DNA of 64,000 nt, taken from Alphaproteobacteria bacterium. Lineage in GTDB: Bacteria; Pseudomonadota; Alphaproteobacteria; Micropepsales; Micropepsaceae. The translations under genes were made by a program, and so were the position numbers. Every line of letters begins with the position of its first letter. The stretch's first letter is position 1. The notes beneath the pieces were generated by a model. The model searched no databases. It saw only the letters and a program-made list of their open reading frames with translations, and was not told the DNA's origin. The DNA lies in NCBI GenBank assembly GCA_947462105.1, contig CANHNJ010000003.1, positions 81,516 through 145,515 on the forward strand. The letters run 5' to 3'. Of the stretch, positions 63,409 to 64,000 are shown piece by piece.

Positions 63409-63924
63409 ATGGCAAAAGACTTTATCGGCTACCAGGCTTTGACGGATGCGGCGCTGCGCGGTGTCGTGCGCGAATCCCTGCGCCGTATCGAGAAGTCGGG
63501 CCTGATCGGCGCGCATCACTTCTATCTCACCTTCAAGACGCACGGCGATGGCGTGGACATCCCGGATTTCCTGAGGGAGCAGTATCCCGACGAGATGACC
63601 ATCATCATCCAGCACCAATATTGGGCGCTGAAGGTGAAGGAAGATTATTTCGAAGTGACGCTGACCTTCAAGAAATTGCCCGCGCCGCTGCACATTCCCT
63701 TTGCCGCGCTGACCGCCTTCTTCGATCCGGGGGTGCAGTTTGGCTTGCAGTTCCGCAGCGAGGCCGAAGCCGCCAAGGCTGCCGTCACCGCACCGATGGT
63801 GGTGCCCGCCCCCATGGCCGAAAGCCCCGAAACCTCGGCCGATGACGCGCCCGACCCCGTGGTGCCTGCGGACAAGCCCCAGGCCGGCGAGGTCGTCAGC
63901 CTCGACTCTTTCCGCAAGAAATAG
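63409..63924 (+). CDS. sspB: alpha-type SspB, ClpXP adaptor for ssrA-tagged proteins
   Basis: The 171-residue protein has the SspB fold in the first 115 residues (YQALTDAALRGVVRESLRRI, FYLTFKTHGDGVDIPDFLRE, EMTIIIQHQYWALKVKEDYF, LHIPFAALTAFFDPGVQFGL), a flexible acidic/proline linker, and the C-terminal GEVVSLDSFRKK that docks to ClpX. It delivers tmRNA-tagged proteins for destruction. Start 63409 follows the tmRNA gene by about 180 bases on the same strand. Confidence 0.93.
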   Translation: MAKDFIGYQALTDAALRGVVRESLRRIEKSGLIGAHHFYLTFKTHGDGVDIPDFLREQYPDEMTIIIQHQYWALKVKEDYFEVTLTFKKLPAPLHIPFAALTAFFDPGVQFGLQFRSEAEAAKAAVTAPMVVPAPMAESPETSADDAPDPVVPADKPQAGEVVSLDSFRKK

Positions 63925-64000
63925 TACCCGGACGGACATTCCAATTTGCGGCGGTCCGGCTCATGCCTGACGCCGCCTTCCGGGGCTGTCCATGACCACA

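Overview
The window is GC-rich alphaproteobacterial chromosome and looks most like the Caulobacterales/Micropepsales (Rhizomicrobium-like) part of the class. The indicators are a circularly permuted two-piece tmRNA followed by an alpha-type SspB, a class I lysyl-tRNA synthetase, the long form of dCTP deaminase, a BigR/SqrR persulfide operon, a DUF1289 protein, a perfect CtrA-type box (TTAA-N7-TTAA), TonB-dependent receptors and many small secreted cupin, VOC and hydrolase proteins. The taxon is inferred from gene content only. I found no rRNA, IS element, prophage or CRISPR array.

Layout. 1-3.3 kb: end of an RND efflux adaptor and its pump. 3.3-12.9 kb: ppc, a secreted hydrolase, a broken VOC gene, an FKBP isomerase, dusA, a cupin protein, phosphomannomutase and cobA. 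12.9-20.2 kb: a small unrecognised gene behind a CtrA-type box, a broken GT87-like membrane gene, pepN, a broken outer-membrane protein gene and a PotD-like binding protein. 20.2-25 kb: two tandem broken FAD oxidoreductase genes and the divergent speD/speE pair. 25-31.9 kb: a broken TonB receptor gene, a thioredoxin-led run of small housekeeping genes, pyrD and a LexA-like regulator. 32.5-36.4 kb: a VOC gene, the persulfide module (regulator, rhodanese-DUF2892, TauE exporter, persulfide dioxygenase) and a secreted repeat protein. 36.4-47.8 kb: lysS, a damaged sensor kinase, a DinG-type helicase, dcd, a membrane protein and a histidine kinase fused to a HerA-type ATPase. 47.8-55.5 kb: a DUF1592 cytochrome protein, a hydratase, relics of a kinase and a TonB receptor, secreted proteins, tRNA-Gly(CCC) and rsgA. 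55.6-64 kb: an exported galactonate-dehydratase-like enolase, a B3-type metallo-beta-lactamase-fold protein, a TPR glycosyltransferase-like protein, dgoK-dgoA, thyA, tmRNA and sspB.

Functional links. speD and speE together make spermidine, and a PotD-like protein lies nearby. The BigR module senses and removes persulfide. The enolase, DgoK and DgoA together suggest use of a sugar acid such as galactonate. tmRNA and SspB are the tag-writing and tag-reading parts of trans-translation proteolysis.

The most unusual signal is the number of interrupted genes. Five loci carry in-frame stops that are all UAA or UAG. In four of them (7751, 14268, 17992, 25988) the flanking family motifs or repeats predict tyrosine at exactly that codon. 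In addition there are two broken FAD genes, a damaged kinase and a kinase/TonB relic junction. This could be decay, sequence error or tyrosine-inserting UAR suppression. Intact genes here also end in UAA and UAG, so a full code change is excluded.
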